This document shows positions 62,548 to 64,000 of a stretch of DNA of 64,000 nt, in pieces. A model generated the notes under the pieces. The model was not told where the DNA came from and did not search any database. It was given only the letters and a program-made list of their open reading frames with translations. Position 1 is the first letter of the stretch, and each line of letters begins with the position of its first letter. This DNA comes from Pedobacter sp. Bi126 (lineage in GTDB: Bacteria; Bacteroidota; Bacteroidia; Sphingobacteriales; Sphingobacteriaceae). The stretch spans positions 1,054,001 through 1,118,000 of the forward strand of contig NZ_CAKKMS010000001.1 of NCBI RefSeq assembly GCF_918698245.1. Direction: 5' to 3'. Position numbers and translations under genes: made by a program.

Positions 62548-63547
62548 TCCGGTCATTCCTTTTCCTGCCGTTACAGTTGGGGGTAAAGAAAGGATTGTGC
62601 AGTATCTAATGCATGAACTTGCCAACAGAGGCCATGAAGTTACATTGATGGGGCATGATGATTCCGTAGTTCAACCTGGGGTGAAATTTGTTCCTATAGG
62701 GACATATTTAGACCAAAAGAAAACCAATCAAAAAATATGGAAGCATTTGCTGCTAAACAAATATGATGTAATCCATAACCATGGCAGACTAATTTATCTT
62801 TTACCTAGAATCTGGGATACTACAAGAAAAATTCACACTTTTCATATGGCAGAGCTAGAGACTAGATCTTTTAGAAGGTTTTTAGCTCTGAAGGCAAAAA
62901 ATTTAACGCTTTGCCCATGCTCAAAATGGATAAAAGATAAATCTGCGCACTTACCAGGACATTGGGACTTTGTACAAAATGGCCTGCCTTTAGATTTATA
63001 CAGATTTTATAACAGAGAAGTATCCTTAGATGCTCCTTTAGTGATAATTGCACGGATAGGGTTAAGTAAAGGTATATTAGAGGCCGTGCAAATTGCAAAA
63101 CAGAGTAATAAAAAGCTCATTATTGCGGGGAAAATAGGAGATTATCCTCATGAAATTGAATGGTTTAATGACAATTTGAAAGACTTATGTGATGGTGAGA
63201 TAATTAGATTTATTGGTCCTGTGGATGATCAGCAAAAACAGATTTTACTTAACTCAGCACTGGCTTTATTAATTCCAACTATAGATAGCGAAGCATTCAA
63301 TACCACCATGATAGAGGCCAATGCATGCGGTTGTCCCGTTATAAGTTATGACCGGTTCTGTTTTACAGAATTTATTGAACCCGGCATTAATGGGTTTAAA
63401 GGCAATACCGTTACTGAACTAGCAGCTAGCATTAATCAACTCCATTTAATTGATAGGGCTAAATGCCGTGAAATTTTCGAGCAGAGATATACTGCAGATA
63501 CCATGGCCACAAATTATTTAAAACTATACGTTAACCAAGCGATTTAA
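62525..63547 (+). CDS. Family 4 glycosyltransferase
   Basis: A 340-residue GT-B enzyme: MKILQIVNPVIPFPAVTVGGKERIVQYLMHELANRGHEVTLMG, KYDVIHNHGRLIYLLP, PLVIIARIGLSKGILEAVQIAK, IIRFIGPVDDQQKQILL and IPTIDSEAFNTTMIEANACGCPVI (E-x7-E). Compact GT4 without N-terminal extension. Homologous to the following partial gene over its first part (HNxGRLxxLLP). Confidence 0.9.
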   Translation: MKILQIVNPVIPFPAVTVGGKERIVQYLMHELANRGHEVTLMGHDDSVVQPGVKFVPIGTYLDQKKTNQKIWKHLLLNKYDVIHNHGRLIYLLPRIWDTTRKIHTFHMAELETRSFRRFLALKAKNLTLCPCSKWIKDKSAHLPGHWDFVQNGLPLDLYRFYNREVSLDAPLVIIARIGLSKGILEAVQIAKQSNKKLIIAGKIGDYPHEIEWFNDNLKDLCDGEIIRFIGPVDDQQKQILLNSALALLIPTIDSEAFNTTMIEANACGCPVISYDRFCFTEFIEPGINGFKGNTVTELAASINQLHLIDRAKCREIFEQRYTADTMATNYLKLYVNQAI

Positions 63548-63551
63548 ACAA

Positions 63552-64000
63552 ATGAAAATTCTTCTTGTAATGGATCCTTTTATTCCTGTTCCACCAGATC
63601 ATTATGGGGGAATTGAACGGGTAATACATGATATTGCATGCCAATATGTTGAAATGGGACACCGGGTAACTATAGTTGCGGGGCCAAACTCAAAATCGCC
63701 CGACAGGCTTGTTACCTACGGGCAAAATGGTCTTCTAAAAGCTCAGGTGAACCTGAAATTATTATCCGATATCTACTTTATCTTAAGAAGAGAGATTAAA
63801 GAACATGATGTAGTTCATAATTTCGGGCGCTTGCTTTTCCTATTGCCTTTTATAAAGAATCCAATCTCAAAGGTTCAGACATACATGCGGTATGTAAATA
63901 TTAAAAACATTCGTGGTATCGACCGGCTCAAACCAAAAAACTTAAAATATACAGCAGTCTCAGAGGCTATATTACAAACAGGTCAAACCCCTGAGAGTTA
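63552..64000 (+). CDS. Family 4 glycosyltransferase, N-terminal part (runs off the window)
   Basis: The 149 visible codons read MKILLVMDPFIPVPPDHYGG, IERVIHDIACQYVEMGHRVTIVAG, then HDVVHNFGRLLFLLPFI and KNLKYTAVSEAILQ. This is the acceptor half of a GT4 enzyme and is similar to the preceding gene, so the two probably arose by duplication. It starts four bp after the preceding stop. The donor domain lies beyond the right edge. Confidence 0.85.
   Translation, partial: MKILLVMDPFIPVPPDHYGGIERVIHDIACQYVEMGHRVTIVAGPNSKSPDRLVTYGQNGLLKAQVNLKLLSDIYFILRREIKEHDVVHNFGRLLFLLPFIKNPISKVQTYMRYVNIKNIRGIDRLKPKNLKYTAVSEAILQTGQTPES

Overview
The window comes from a member of the Bacteroidota, most likely family Sphingobacteriaceae (Pedobacter or a near relative). 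Supporting this are the gene order of the division and cell-wall (dcw) cluster, a SusC/SusD pair, MurE with the meso-DAP motif, promoter elements of the Bacteroidota type (TAnnTTTG at -7) and intergenic repeats of a kind I associate with Pedobacter genomes. No tRNA, rRNA, CRISPR array or insertion sequence was found.

Region 1 (1-16430, minus strand) is the dcw cluster, read right to left: mraZ, rsmH, an ftsL-like gene, ftsI with a PASTA domain, murE, mraY, murD, ftsW, murG, murC, ftsQ, ftsA and ftsZ (cut by the window start). Together they make lipid II and build the divisome. Three 10-bp repeats upstream of mraZ fit MraZ autoregulation, and copies of TTTTCCACA (one base from a DnaA box) lie before mraZ and before ftsZ. 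Several gaps inside the cluster hold repeat elements, including a roughly 106-bp tandem repeat between murG and ftsW.

Region 2 (16431-31700) is mixed metabolism: a frameshifted GH20 hexosaminidase with a LacI-type operator-like palindrome upstream, a 5'-truncated exported-enzyme-like fragment, a PepSY membrane protein, a DUF1080 protein, a SusC/SusD outer-membrane uptake pair, a GNAT-pgk operon with a perfect LacI-type palindrome at its promoter, and gap. A pair of roughly 330-bp direct repeats fills the gap at 30985-31672.

Region 3 (31702-64000) is a large exopolysaccharide or O-antigen locus. On the minus strand are a WecA-type initiating transferase, a GT2, and four small, cysteine-paired, exported proteins that share an unusual C-terminal signal (C-P-[IL]-D-D-Y-like motif, transmembrane helix, basic tail). 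On the plus strand a long, tightly packed operon follows: wza, wzc (tyrosine-kinase type), a NusG-like antiterminator, an AsnB-like amidotransferase, the ABC exporter wzm/wzt, a perosamine-synthase-like aminotransferase, GNAT and two acyltransferases, an FkbM methyltransferase and about 14 glycosyltransferases, running off the right edge. The likely logic is that WecA starts the chain on undecaprenyl phosphate, the glycosyltransferases and decorating enzymes build a complex repeat, and Wzm/Wzt with Wza/Wzc export it.

The most interesting candidate for an undescribed system is the set of four small exported proteins next to this locus. They look like substrates of an exosortase-type sorting machinery whose enzyme is not in this window.
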